From positions 1 to 7,006 of the forward strand of contig VXZL01000435.1 of NCBI GenBank assembly GCA_009845505.1: a stretch of DNA of 7,006 bases, written 5' to 3'. Position numbers and translations under genes: made by a program. Source of the stretch: Candidatus Poribacteria bacterium (lineage in GTDB: Bacteria; Poribacteria; WGA-4E; WGA-3G). Of this stretch, positions 1 through 6,726 are shown one piece after another. The notes under the pieces were generated by a model that was given only the letters and a program-made list of their open reading frames with translations, ran no database searches and was not told the origin of the DNA. Within the stretch, counting starts at the first letter, position 1. Each line of letters begins with the position of its first letter.

Positions 1-43
1 CTATTATTATTCTTATTCTCGAAATAAAAGGATAAGAAGGTTT

Positions 44-48
44 AGGAG
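44..48 (+). promoter_or_regulatory. Ribosome binding site of the S51 hydrolase
   Basis: AGGAG lies 7 bases before the ATG at 56 and only 4 bases before the in-frame TTG at 53. The spacing decides the start in favour of the ATG. Confidence 0.7.
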
Positions 49-55
49 ACGATTG

Positions 56-805
56 ATGAAAACAGTTCCTAAGATCGTCGCAGTGGGTGGCGGGGAAATC
101 AGTGAGCAAGAAACCGCTACGATTGACAGGCGTATCATTGAATTAACAGGTAAAACACAGCCCAAGGCACTCTTTATTCCAACTGCCAGTAGCGATGCCC
201 CTGGATACATTGACACCTTTGAAGCGTATTACGGTGGACATTTTGGATGTCAAACGCGCATTCTCACACTCACTCAAAATCCGCCAGGGTTTGAGGAGAT
301 GTCCGCATTGGTATTGGACTCAGACCTCGTCTATGTTGGGGGCGGGAATACCTATCGGATGATGAAACTGTGGCGGCGATTGGGATTAGATACCGTGTTG
401 ACAGAAGCTGCATCCCGCGGGACTGTGCTATCGGGTCTCAGTGCTGGTGCGATCTGCTGGTTTAAATACGGACATAGCGATTCTCGCTCTTTCTCGAGTA
501 ATCCGAAGTGGGACTATATCCGCGTCAGAGGACTCGGGTTCATTAATGCAATATACTGTCCGCATTATCATTTTGAAGGGCGTGAACCTTCTTTTTTCGA
601 GATGATCGCAAAACGCGGGGGCATCGGAATCGCTTGTGATAACAACGCCGCGATTGAAATCGTCGGTGAGCAGTATCGTGTTCTCACCTCTGCACCTACT
701 GGAAAGGCATACAAGTTCTTCAAACGTAACGGAAACGTCGTTCCTGTGGAATTATCTCAGGATAGTGAGTATAGACCTTTAGCTAACCTTTTAAGGCGGC
801 AATAA
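56..805 (+). CDS. Peptidase S51-family (class I glutamine amidotransferase-like) serine hydrolase
   Basis: The 249-residue product belongs to peptidase family S51, the group of alpha-aspartyl dipeptidase PepE and cyanophycinase. What is seen: an N-terminal beta strand and glycine turn (KIVAVGGGE, residues 6-14), a YVGGGNTYRM motif (93-102), the nucleophile elbow GLSAGAICWF with Ser129 as the likely nucleophile, an Asp in GHSDS (Asp142), and a histidine motif CPHYHFEGR (His170 or His172). These match the Ser/His/Asp arrangement of the family. The GAICWF form resembles the YgaJ/Lmo0363-like branch more than true PepE, so the substrate is uncertain; a cytoplasmic peptidase acting on small peptides is the usual inference. 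There is no signal peptide and the length is normal. A TTG lies one codon upstream at 53, but AGGAG at 44-48 is 7 bases from the ATG at 56, so ATG is preferred. The family call is firm, the exact substrate is not. Confidence 0.9.
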   Translation: MKTVPKIVAVGGGEISEQETATIDRRIIELTGKTQPKALFIPTASSDAPGYIDTFEAYYGGHFGCQTRILTLTQNPPGFEEMSALVLDSDLVYVGGGNTYRMMKLWRRLGLDTVLTEAASRGTVLSGLSAGAICWFKYGHSDSRSFSSNPKWDYIRVRGLGFINAIYCPHYHFEGREPSFFEMIAKRGGIGIACDNNAAIEIVGEQYRVLTSAPTGKAYKFFKRNGNVVPVELSQDSEYRPLANLLRRQ

Positions 806-857
806 CATTGAATCTTATTTCGCGCCGCGTCAGGGGAACCCGAATCTAAAATTAGGC

Positions 858-886
858 TTGATTGATCATAGCCACTGTGTTATCCT
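858..886 (+). promoter_or_regulatory. Candidate sigma70-type promoter for the zinc dehydrogenase gene
   Basis: TTGATT (858-863) and TATCCT (881-886) are separated by exactly 17 bases, and TGT directly before the -10 box makes it an extended -10. Each hexamer matches the consensus at four of six positions. Transcription would begin near 893, giving a leader of about 95 bases before the ATG at 989. The gap after the S51 gene (806-857) shows no clear terminator, so read-through from upstream is also possible. This is a by-eye match in the expected place, not proof. Confidence 0.45.
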
Positions 887-892
887 ATTTCC

Positions 893-988
893 ACTAAATA
901 TTTTTTATCAGGAGGCACCTTTTCTTTCCGTGGTAAGAACCCCATCGGTCTTTTGGGGATCCGGGAAGCCTGGGTTGTTAGAGTTTTT
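893..988 (+). other. Long 5' leader of the dehydrogenase gene with a stranded Shine-Dalgarno and a small hairpin
   Basis: A perfect AGGAGG sits at 910-915, about 73 bases before the start codon favoured by protein homology. No ATG follows it at normal distance. A CCCC (940-943) and a GGGG (955-958) can form a short stem. An overlapping alternative pairs AACCC (938-942) with GGGTT (972-976). The two pairings exclude each other because they share the 940-942 C residues. Whether this is a regulatory leader, the scar of a small insertion or chance cannot be decided from one sequence. Confidence 0.3.
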
Positions 989-2005
989 ATGCAGGTCGCA
1001 GCAATGTTTGGTGAAGGTAAAGGCGGTGTCGTTGAGAAGCCGGATCCTCGGGCAGCTGGGGATGTCGTCGTTGTCAAGATTCATGCCGTTCCGATGTGTA
1101 CGGAGTATAAAGGATTTATAGGCGGAGGTACTGGCGAACACTTTGGACACGAAGCCGCGGGTGAAGTCGTTGAAGTCGCACAACCCGGTCGTGTCAAAGT
1201 CGGAGACCGCGTCGTCGTGCAACCTCAGAGCGGTTGCGGTAAGTGTTCGCTGTGTGTTGTCGGGGAACATATTCACTGCCAGAGTCCGCGTCGCGTCAGC
1301 GAAACCCTCGGTACAGAAGCAGCTTCGGCAACTTACGCGCAATATCTCCACAAAATGGACGAATTGCTGTCTCCAATCCCAGACAGTGTGAGTTATGAAC
1401 ACGCAGGAATGGCGTGTTGTGGACTCGGACCGACATTCGGGGCAATGGAGCAGATGCAGGTCAACGCCTTGGATACCGTTATGGTTACCGGCTTAGGTCC
1501 GGTTGGGTTAGGCGGTATTATCAACGCACACTATCGCGGGGCGCGTGTCATCGGCGTGGAAAGCCATCCCTATCGGGCAGAACTCGCCAAGAAGTTAGGC
1601 GCAGAGGCGGTGTTCAACCCAACGGATTCGGATGTCCTTGAACAAATTCTCGACTTCACAGATGGGGTCGGTGTTGACAAAGCTGTGGATTGCTCAGGTG
1701 CATCCGCCGCGCATCGGTTAATGGTCGATGCAGCACGCAGGAAGGGACAGGTTACATTCGTCGGTGAAGGTGGAGAGTTTCCGCTCGGTGCGAGTCGGGA
1801 TATGATTCGGAAGGGGATTGTCCTCCGCGGGAATTGGCACTACAACCTTGGGGATTATCCCAAATTAATGCAGGTCATTCAGTCTGTATCCGATCAGATA
1901 GACACCTTTATCACACACACCTTCCCGATGCGTGACGTGCAACAAGCATGGGAACTCCAAGCTACCGGAGAGTGCGGTAAGGTCGTGCTGCATCCCTGGG
2001 AATAG
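989..2005 (+). CDS. Zinc-dependent medium-chain alcohol/polyol dehydrogenase (MDR superfamily)
   Basis: The 338-residue product is a zinc-binding medium-chain dehydrogenase that would oxidise an alcohol or polyol, or reduce the carbonyl, with a nicotinamide cofactor in the cytoplasm. Seen in order: the GroES-like catalytic domain with likely active-site zinc ligands Cys37 and His54-Glu55 (in GHEAAGEV) and a third ligand near Cys143/Cys144; a structural zinc lobe with Cys83, Cys86, Cys89 and Cys97; and a Rossmann fold with GLGPVG (168-173). The acidic residue in VIGVES after the second strand favours NAD over NADP. Length is typical. Open frame extends upstream to 872 and a TTG at 953 could start a longer form, but family members normally begin right at the MQVAAMF strand, so the ATG at 989 is chosen; its own ribosome site (TTAGAG, 978-983) is weak. 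It faces the - strand oxidoreductase gene, with 25 bases between the stops. The substrate is unknown; threonine, sorbitol and glucose dehydrogenases are related. Confidence 0.92.
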   Translation: MQVAAMFGEGKGGVVEKPDPRAAGDVVVVKIHAVPMCTEYKGFIGGGTGEHFGHEAAGEVVEVAQPGRVKVGDRVVVQPQSGCGKCSLCVVGEHIHCQSPRRVSETLGTEAASATYAQYLHKMDELLSPIPDSVSYEHAGMACCGLGPTFGAMEQMQVNALDTVMVTGLGPVGLGGIINAHYRGARVIGVESHPYRAELAKKLGAEAVFNPTDSDVLEQILDFTDGVGVDKAVDCSGASAAHRLMVDAARRKGQVTFVGEGGEFPLGASRDMIRKGIVLRGNWHYNLGDYPKLMQVIQSVSDQIDTFITHTFPMRDVQQAWELQATGECGKVVLHPWE

Positions 2006-2030
2006 TTGACGAAGAGCCAGCACGGAAAGG

Positions 2031-3383
2031 TTACCAGACGGTCGCGTCTTGAAGACGGCGCAGTTTGAGAACGAAGGAATCCTCGTTGAGTTCTATCATA
2101 TCGTAAGAGATCGCTTCCCCTTGGGAGATATCGCGTTTGAGTTTGACATCATAAGCCAGACCGAGGGGAAGTAGATTCTCAGCACGCGCAATCTCTGCCT
2201 TCTCAATCAGACCGTTAACGGTATACCCACCGCTGCCATCAAGCACCTCTCCGACTTTCAGGTTGCGTTTGGCAACCGTTATGACATCGGCGACCGGTGT
2301 CGGCAACGGTGTCCCCGTTGGTTGTCCGTAAAGCGCAGCTTTCGCAATCGAAATTGGAGCTTCAACGGCTACAAGGTGGTACGGACGATAGAGAAGGTAG
2401 TTCTGACCGTCGCCACCCGGATGTAGGTTGTAACTGGCGAGGTCTTCTTGTGTAAACGGGTGATCCGTCCGAATCACAACGAACACGCCCATCCGAAGTG
2501 GATCGTCTAACATCGTCTTGCCATCGGTTGCGATGCTGTTTGCGAGTTCGACGACACCGTGGCGGCTCAAAATGCCGCCTGCTTCTTTTGTGCTGAAGAC
2601 TTGGGCGATGTCGGAAATGTTCACTGAAGGTTCGTGCATCCCGCGAATATCGGGTGGGAGTCCAGCCATGTTCGCCAACGAGGTCATCTCAATCTGCGCC
2701 TTTGAACCATCTCGGAACGAGTTGAACATCTTGAAGTTAATCGTGCGCCGTTCAATGAGTTCTTCACTAAACCCGAACCGTTGCGGAACGGTATCGGGTA
2801 TTCCAGCGCGGTCGTCATCATAAAAGACTGTGCCTCGCCCCGCAGCGACAATCTCGAAACCAAGCGTTTTTGCCCACTCAACGATGTTCATCGTCACACC
2901 GGGCTGGTCACCGTCAACGAGGGTATAGACAACACCAGCATTATCCGCCAAGCGTCTCAGGAACGAACCGACGGTAACATCTGTCTCGACGTTAACCATC
3001 ACGAGATGCTTTTTGTGCATCAGGGTGTGGTAAGCCATTTCTGCCCCGACTTCCGGGATACCGGTCGCTTCGACAACCACATCGATGAGATCCGATTGGA
3101 TAATATGCATTCCATCTACAGTAATTGCTCGTTTCCAACTGCGGATGGTGTCGTTCAAGGTGTTCGTATCCTGAACGCGTGAGATTTCATCAACTGGGAC
3201 ATTGCTGGCAGTATATGCGTTTGTGGCGTGTGCCAGATTGATGTCGGCAATCGCGCTCGCTACGATACCTTCCATTTGTGAAAGCTGCGCGACCAACCCC
3301 GCACCGAATTTCCCGGCACCAATGATACCCACACGAATCGGATTGTTTGTCGCTGCACGCTCGGCGAGTTGTCTACTGAACAT
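2031..3383 (-). CDS. NAD(P)-binding oxidoreductase with homoserine-dehydrogenase-like and C-terminal SAF domains (COG4091-like; possible DRL/DXR-II relative)
   Basis: The 450-residue product starts with a Rossmann fold: RVGIIGAGKFG (17-27) carries GxGxxG, followed by IADI (45-48), where the acidic residue suits a dinucleotide ribose. Further family-like motifs are VVVEATGIPEVG (102-113), VMVNVETDVTVG (128-139), LVDGDQPG (155-162) and GRGTVFYDDD (182-191). The last 80 or so residues (about 370-440, ITVAKRNLKVGEVLDG onward) look like a SAF domain. This architecture is the one annotated as predicted homoserine dehydrogenase with SAF domain. One branch, the DXR-like (DRL) enzymes of Brucella, makes methylerythritol phosphate from deoxyxylulose phosphate; other members are uncharacterised. 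True homoserine dehydrogenase is unlikely because there is no ACT domain and no threonine-pathway neighbour. AAGGA (3394-3398) lies 10 bases upstream of the ATG. It is the last gene of the - strand unit, 27 bases after the acetyltransferase. Architecture is firm; substrate is open. Confidence 0.88.
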   Translation of the reverse strand: MFSRQLAERAATNNPIRVGIIGAGKFGAGLVAQLSQMEGIVASAIADINLAHATNAYTASNVPVDEISRVQDTNTLNDTIRSWKRAITVDGMHIIQSDLIDVVVEATGIPEVGAEMAYHTLMHKKHLVMVNVETDVTVGSFLRRLADNAGVVYTLVDGDQPGVTMNIVEWAKTLGFEIVAAGRGTVFYDDDRAGIPDTVPQRFGFSEELIERRTINFKMFNSFRDGSKAQIEMTSLANMAGLPPDIRGMHEPSVNISDIAQVFSTKEAGGILSRHGVVELANSIATDGKTMLDDPLRMGVFVVIRTDHPFTQEDLASYNLHPGGDGQNYLLYRPYHLVAVEAPISIAKAALYGQPTGTPLPTPVADVITVAKRNLKVGEVLDGSGGYTVNGLIEKAEIARAENLLPLGLAYDVKLKRDISQGEAISYDMIELNEDSFVLKLRRLQDATVW

Positions 3384-3410
3384 ATAAGGTTGTTCCTTTG
3401 ATTGCGGACG

Positions 3411-4037
3411 CTATTCAAGTGTCCCTTGAGTTGATTTTTCGTATGCTGCGCGTGTAATTTCAAAGTCCAACGTCTTTCCATCGTCCACTTCTCGTACAAC
3501 CGTGAATCCAAGCGACTCCCACAACCTTTTTGAGCGGGGGTTGTCAACGTTGACATCTACTGGACAGAAACGATCAAGCCCTAATTTTTCAAAAGCGTGC
3601 GCCATCAAGCACCGGATAACCTCTTTTCCATAGCCTTTACCCCACAATGTCTTATCCCAGATTCCGATGGGTGACCGCATCACTTTTTCACCCTCAATTT
3701 TCGCTCGTTCCAAGTTCATCCACTGTAAACATACCTCGCCAATCGTTCTGCCGCTCGTCTTTTCTACGATCGCAAACAGAAATCCATCTTTCCTCATGTA
3801 TTTGCCCGCACTTTTGAGGTATTCCTTTGTTATAGGTTCGGCGGGTGGCTCTCCCTCCATTGCTTCCAGAAACTCAGGTTCGTTGTAAAAAGGTACCGCA
3901 ATGTCAAAATCGGCTTCCGTAAAGGGTCTCAGTATCAGACGCTCCGTTTCCAAGTGAATATTATGTTCTGCAAAATTATCTGGTTGTGTCATATTTGAAA
4001 TTTCCATATCAGTTGTTAGAGAATTTCTATAATCCAT
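3411..4037 (-). CDS. GNAT-family N-acetyltransferase (RimJ/RimL-like)
   Basis: The product, 208 residues from the longest start, is a GNAT acetyltransferase that would move an acetyl group from acetyl-CoA to an amine. Seen: the opening ETERLILRPFTEAD (30-43) typical of RimJ/RimL-type members, the acetyl-CoA pyrophosphate loop WGKGYGKE (132-139), and the closing motif VNVDNPRSKRLWESLGF (162-178). The acceptor may be a protein N-terminus, an antibiotic or a small metabolite; the sequence does not say. The start is uncertain. The ATG at 4037 overlaps the protease gene by 22 bases and has no clear ribosome site. ATGs at 4007 and 3992 also lie before the domain, and the last has a weak GGA about 10 bases upstream. 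All three leave the fold intact. The overlap or close spacing implies co-transcription, and probably translational coupling, with the protease gene. Confidence 0.9.
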   Translation of the reverse strand: MDYRNSLTTDMEISNMTQPDNFAEHNIHLETERLILRPFTEADFDIAVPFYNEPEFLEAMEGEPPAEPITKEYLKSAGKYMRKDGFLFAIVEKTSGRTIGEVCLQWMNLERAKIEGEKVMRSPIGIWDKTLWGKGYGKEVIRCLMAHAFEKLGLDRFCPVDVNVDNPRSKRLWESLGFTVVREVDDGKTLDFEITRAAYEKSTQGTLE

Positions 4038-4429
4038 TCGCCATCGTGTGCGGGATTATAGATAAGTCCCTCTTTTATATCAAGACAGAGATCGAGATGT
4101 TCCAATACCATGTGTCCAACGAGAACAGGGGACCCCTCAGGCAGATCGGTAACTTGTATTGACCTTGTGCGTCCCAGAATCGTAAATTGAACTTCTGAAT
4201 AGAGGATGCGCTCAACAATGCCGGTAGCTGCACGAGCTCGCGTCATTTCAATAGGCGTGAGACCGAGTTGTTCAATGAGAGAAGTCGGTAAGCAAAGACC
4301 CATCGCACCGGTATCAACAAGGGCATCTGGGACGGTAAGCCGCCGCACGTCTTCCGGCTTCATAACACCCAGCTTTACGACTACCAAGTCATATAGATTT
4401 TCGAGTTCAATTTGTGTGGTGGGTCTCAT
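4016..4429 (-). CDS. Small retropepsin-like (clan AA) aspartic protease
   Basis: The 137-residue product is a single-lobed, retropepsin-like aspartic protease. The catalytic motif is ALVDTGAMGLCLP (36-48) with Asp39-Thr40-Gly41 and the usual hydrophobic strand before it. The second family motif is VLVGHMVLEHLDLCLD (102-117). The length equals one lobe, so the active form should be a homodimer, as for retroviral proteases. No signal peptide or membrane segment is seen, so it is probably cytoplasmic. A longer frame starts at 4483, but the ATG at 4429 is preceded by AGGAGGG at a 6-base spacing, and the likely promoter would start the RNA at about 4482, so the upstream ATG cannot be used from that transcript. 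First gene of the unit with the acetyltransferase and SAF oxidoreductase. Such small DTG proteins are common in environmental bacteria and archaea, mostly with unknown substrates. Confidence 0.85.
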   Translation of the reverse strand: MRPTTQIELENLYDLVVVKLGVMKPEDVRRLTVPDALVDTGAMGLCLPTSLIEQLGLTPIEMTRARAATGIVERILYSEVQFTILGRTRSIQVTDLPEGSPVLVGHMVLEHLDLCLDIKEGLIYNPAHDGEWIIEIL

Positions 4430-4435
4430 TTCTTT

Positions 4436-4442
4436 CCCTCCT
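4436..4442 (-). promoter_or_regulatory. Strong ribosome binding site of the aspartic protease gene
   Basis: AGGAGGG read on the - strand lies 6 bases before the ATG at 4429. It falls inside the longer reading frame that begins at 4483 and decides the start in favour of 4429. Confidence 0.8.
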
Positions 4443-4488
4443 ATTTTAGTGTTGATTTTTGATGTTGATTGTCGTATTGGCACTCACA

Positions 4489-4517
4489 ATTATAGCAGTC
4501 TAAACAGGAAATATCAA
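4489..4517 (-). promoter_or_regulatory. Near-consensus extended -10 sigma70-type promoter of the protease/acetyltransferase/oxidoreductase unit
   Basis: On the - strand, TTGATA (4517-4512) and a perfect TATAAT (4494-4489) are separated by exactly 17 bases, and TGC precedes the -10 box, giving an extended -10. The start of transcription should be near 4482, with a leader of about 53 bases that is A-rich and carries a repeated AATCAAC (4470-4464 and 4457-4451). Downstream of the -10, ATTGT and ACAAT form a loose inverted repeat across the start region that could be an operator, though 5-base arms are easily found by chance. This is the clearest promoter in the window. Confidence 0.75.
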
Positions 4518-4561
4518 GATAAACAAAGTCTGCTACAATGTAACTATCACACCTACAAATC

Positions 4562-6715
4562 CTACAGACTGAATAGATAGGTAAACTTACTCAAAACCGT
4601 CCATTCGTGTCCGTTGAGACCTTCCGATGTGTTCCATGCCTGATCGTACACGAGATAGAAATCGCTACCGGGACGATAGATATAATTAATCAAAAAGTTC
4701 GCGCTCGCACGTTGGGCATCGTCATTCCACTGTGCGTACAGTTTGGTAAAGAAACGGGTGTTCAACGCGTAACTAATGCGGGTACCAATGACGTTTGTTG
4801 TAAAGCGTTCGCTTTCAGGCAATTTAATCCAATTGCGCTGGTATCGCGTTTCGATCGCCAGTTGATAGGTCATCCGCCACTGGCTATCTATGTCGAAACC
4901 GACACGGTTGCCGTTAAAGTAATCCCCAAAGTCTATTCCACCGAATACGCTAAACGGACGGCTGGTCTGGGTGAAAACAGTGAGCGAGACCTCGTTCATC
5001 TCGTAATCGCCAGCCGGAATCTCAACATCACTGATTGTGAAAGGTTCGTCAACACGATCAAAGACCCGTTTGAAATCAAGATTGAATCCGTCATCAGAGT
5101 CCCAGAGCATACTCCCACCGGTGGATAGGTCCCAACCGATGAGACTGTTATCGTGGTCCAACAGATAGCTGCCAGAGAAGAGCGCGCCAACGTCTCGTAT
5201 GCTGTACTGTCTGATTTGGCGTTCGTAACTGGTATTCAACATCAACGAGCGGATGTCTGTCCGATTTACGAATCCCATTTTGCTTGTAAATTCAGGACCG
5301 ATGTCGAGATAAGAGGCGTTAATGCGGAATTGGTCGTTGCGCCAATCATTTGAGAGATACCATGCGAAATCGCTTTCGTCGGGCTCTGGAGACCAACTGC
5401 CGACGGTCATTGCGCGCATCCGCCACTGATCGTGCGGTCGAAAAAATAAATCTACTCCACCGTTGCGATGGTAGTTGCCGGTAACGTCACTTTGTCGGTT
5501 AGTGAGAATGAAACCCATACTTGAATCGCTGAGTATATCGCGCTGCATTCTTAGCACAGAGAAATTCGTCAACGGTACGTCCGATGTAGCATCGGTCGTC
5601 ATATTGAGCGCACCGATACTGTAGGGTCCGACTTTCCCTGTGAGTTTACCGCCACCAAGGAGTCGAACCTGTTGTTCGTTTTCGATACCGATCCGACGGC
5701 TGTAAAAAACCGACAACGGGGGTGGACCGAAATCTCCGATACCTGCACCGAAGGCGAACAGTCCGCTGCCCTCAAGAAAAAATTCGCGGCGTTCGGGGAA
5801 AAAGAGATCGAATCGTGTGAGATTGACCTCTTCCTGGTCTGCCTCTACCTGCGCGAAATCGGTGTTTACAGTCAAGTCCAGTGTCAGGTTTGATGTTATT
5901 CCGTATTTCATATCAAGCCCGAGGTCGCCTTCGGTTGTCCGCTTCCAAATTGTATCGTCAAGATTCCTTGCCAACCCACCGAGGAGGTACGGTTTGACAT
6001 CAAAATAGGATGGCGATGTGATGCCTTGTAGTCCAATCACTTTGCCTTGATACGTAGGGTGATAGGTGCCGGGCCAACTCTCGCTGCGAGGCACTTGTAT
6101 CCATTGCGATGTTTCGTTCTTTCGCGCGATGTTTCGTCCAAAATTCACGCCCCATACCATCGAATCGCTCTTTTTGAACCGCAGTTGGTTAAAGGGAATA
6201 GCGATTTCGACCGTCCAGCCTTTATCGTGTCGTTGTCCACCAGCCTCCCAGATACAGTCCCAACTGCCGTTGAGGTTTTCACCGCCATCTGTGACTGCGG
6301 TATCTGACAGTGCACCGAGTGCGTTTGTCCGAAAGAAGAAGCACTGTCGTTTATCGCCGTAGGTGTCGAGCATCACGTAAACATTATCATTTTGCCAGAG
6401 CTGCCCGTCGCGCCGCATCTCGTTTGCAACGACCTTTTCGGGTTCGGAGTCGTAGCATTCAAACCCGATATAAAGTTTCTCTGTGTCGTACAACATCCGC
6501 ACCTCAGTGCGTTCGCTAATGGGTTGCCCTTCATCGGGTGATTGTTGCGTAAAGTCGTCGATGACCTGTGTCTCTGCCCAAGCCTCTTCATTGAGGTGTC
6601 CATCGATTTCGATTGTTTCTTGTGTTAGCGACGGTCTAATTTCTTTGCTGGCTCTGACGTTTAAATTTATTGCTGCAACCACTACGAATACCAATAAAGC
6701 TATTCTATAACGCAT
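4562..6715 (-). CDS. DUF5916 protein: signal peptide, CBM9-like sugar-binding domain and predicted outer-membrane beta-barrel
   Basis: The 717-residue product begins with a signal peptide (basic MRYR, hydrophobic run, likely cleavage after VRA at residue 22). Residues about 34-230 resemble a carbohydrate-binding family 9 domain, with the opening IEIDGHLNEEAW (35-46), a LYDTEKLYIGFEC strand pair (75-87) and QNDNVYVMLDT (108-118). The rest matches DUF5916; its hallmark is VNTDFAQVEADQEEVNLTRF (283-302), then DLFFPERREFFLEG (303-316). Beyond this the chain is rich in alternating polar/hydrophobic and aromatic strands up to the final FTYLFSL, as in outer-membrane barrels, although it ends in Leu rather than the usual Phe. 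The likely site is the outer membrane, with the sugar-binding domain in the periplasm or outside. The family's function is unknown; glycan binding or uptake is an inference. GAGGAG (6726-6721) lies 5 bases before the ATG. It is monocistronic as far as can be seen: the downstream unit has its own promoter. Full length, no damage. Confidence 0.9.
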   Translation of the reverse strand: MRYRIALLVFVVVAAINLNVRASKEIRPSLTQETIEIDGHLNEEAWAETQVIDDFTQQSPDEGQPISERTEVRMLYDTEKLYIGFECYDSEPEKVVANEMRRDGQLWQNDNVYVMLDTYGDKRQCFFFRTNALGALSDTAVTDGGENLNGSWDCIWEAGGQRHDKGWTVEIAIPFNQLRFKKSDSMVWGVNFGRNIARKNETSQWIQVPRSESWPGTYHPTYQGKVIGLQGITSPSYFDVKPYLLGGLARNLDDTIWKRTTEGDLGLDMKYGITSNLTLDLTVNTDFAQVEADQEEVNLTRFDLFFPERREFFLEGSGLFAFGAGIGDFGPPPLSVFYSRRIGIENEQQVRLLGGGKLTGKVGPYSIGALNMTTDATSDVPLTNFSVLRMQRDILSDSSMGFILTNRQSDVTGNYHRNGGVDLFFRPHDQWRMRAMTVGSWSPEPDESDFAWYLSNDWRNDQFRINASYLDIGPEFTSKMGFVNRTDIRSLMLNTSYERQIRQYSIRDVGALFSGSYLLDHDNSLIGWDLSTGGSMLWDSDDGFNLDFKRVFDRVDEPFTISDVEIPAGDYEMNEVSLTVFTQTSRPFSVFGGIDFGDYFNGNRVGFDIDSQWRMTYQLAIETRYQRNWIKLPESERFTTNVIGTRISYALNTRFFTKLYAQWNDDAQRASANFLINYIYRPGSDFYLVYDQAWNTSEGLNGHEWTVLSKFTYLFSL

Positions 6716-6720
6716 CTTTT

Positions 6721-6726
6721 CTCCTC
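6721..6726 (-). promoter_or_regulatory. Ribosome binding site of the DUF5916 gene
   Basis: GAGGAG on the - strand sits 5 bases before the ATG at 6715 and supports that start, which also gives a complete signal peptide. Confidence 0.75.

Noticed and set aside
13..27. TTATT/AATAA inverted repeat before the S51 gene
   Set aside because: Five A/T pairs only, so the hairpin would be unstable and is expected by chance in this AT-rich leader.
953..988. An upstream TTG start for the dehydrogenase adding 12 residues
   Set aside because: The extra residues do not fit the family, whose first strand begins at the MQVAAMF position, and no ribosome site sits at a useful distance from the TTG.
858..1121. 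An 87-residue + strand frame with the AGGAGG at 910 inside it and an internal GTG at 930
   Set aside because: It overlaps the start of the dehydrogenase gene in another frame, its composition is not protein-like, and the GTG is 14 bases from the ribosome site, too far to be convincing.
908..1402. A 164-residue - strand frame opposite the dehydrogenase gene
   Set aside because: It lies antisense to codons for conserved zinc-binding residues, shows no family motif and has no ribosome site; it is a shadow of the real gene.
2006..2030. A bidirectional terminator between the converging genes
   Set aside because: The 25-base gap contains no stem followed by a T-run in either direction.
4518..4561. 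A rho-independent terminator after the DUF5916 gene
   Set aside because: Only a 3-base TGT/ACA pairing and repeated CTACA words are present, with no GC-rich stem and no T-run.
4607..5128. A 173-residue + strand frame opposite the DUF5916 gene
   Set aside because: It is antisense to the barrel-forming region, with no recognisable domain or ribosome site, and is explained by codon bias of the real gene.
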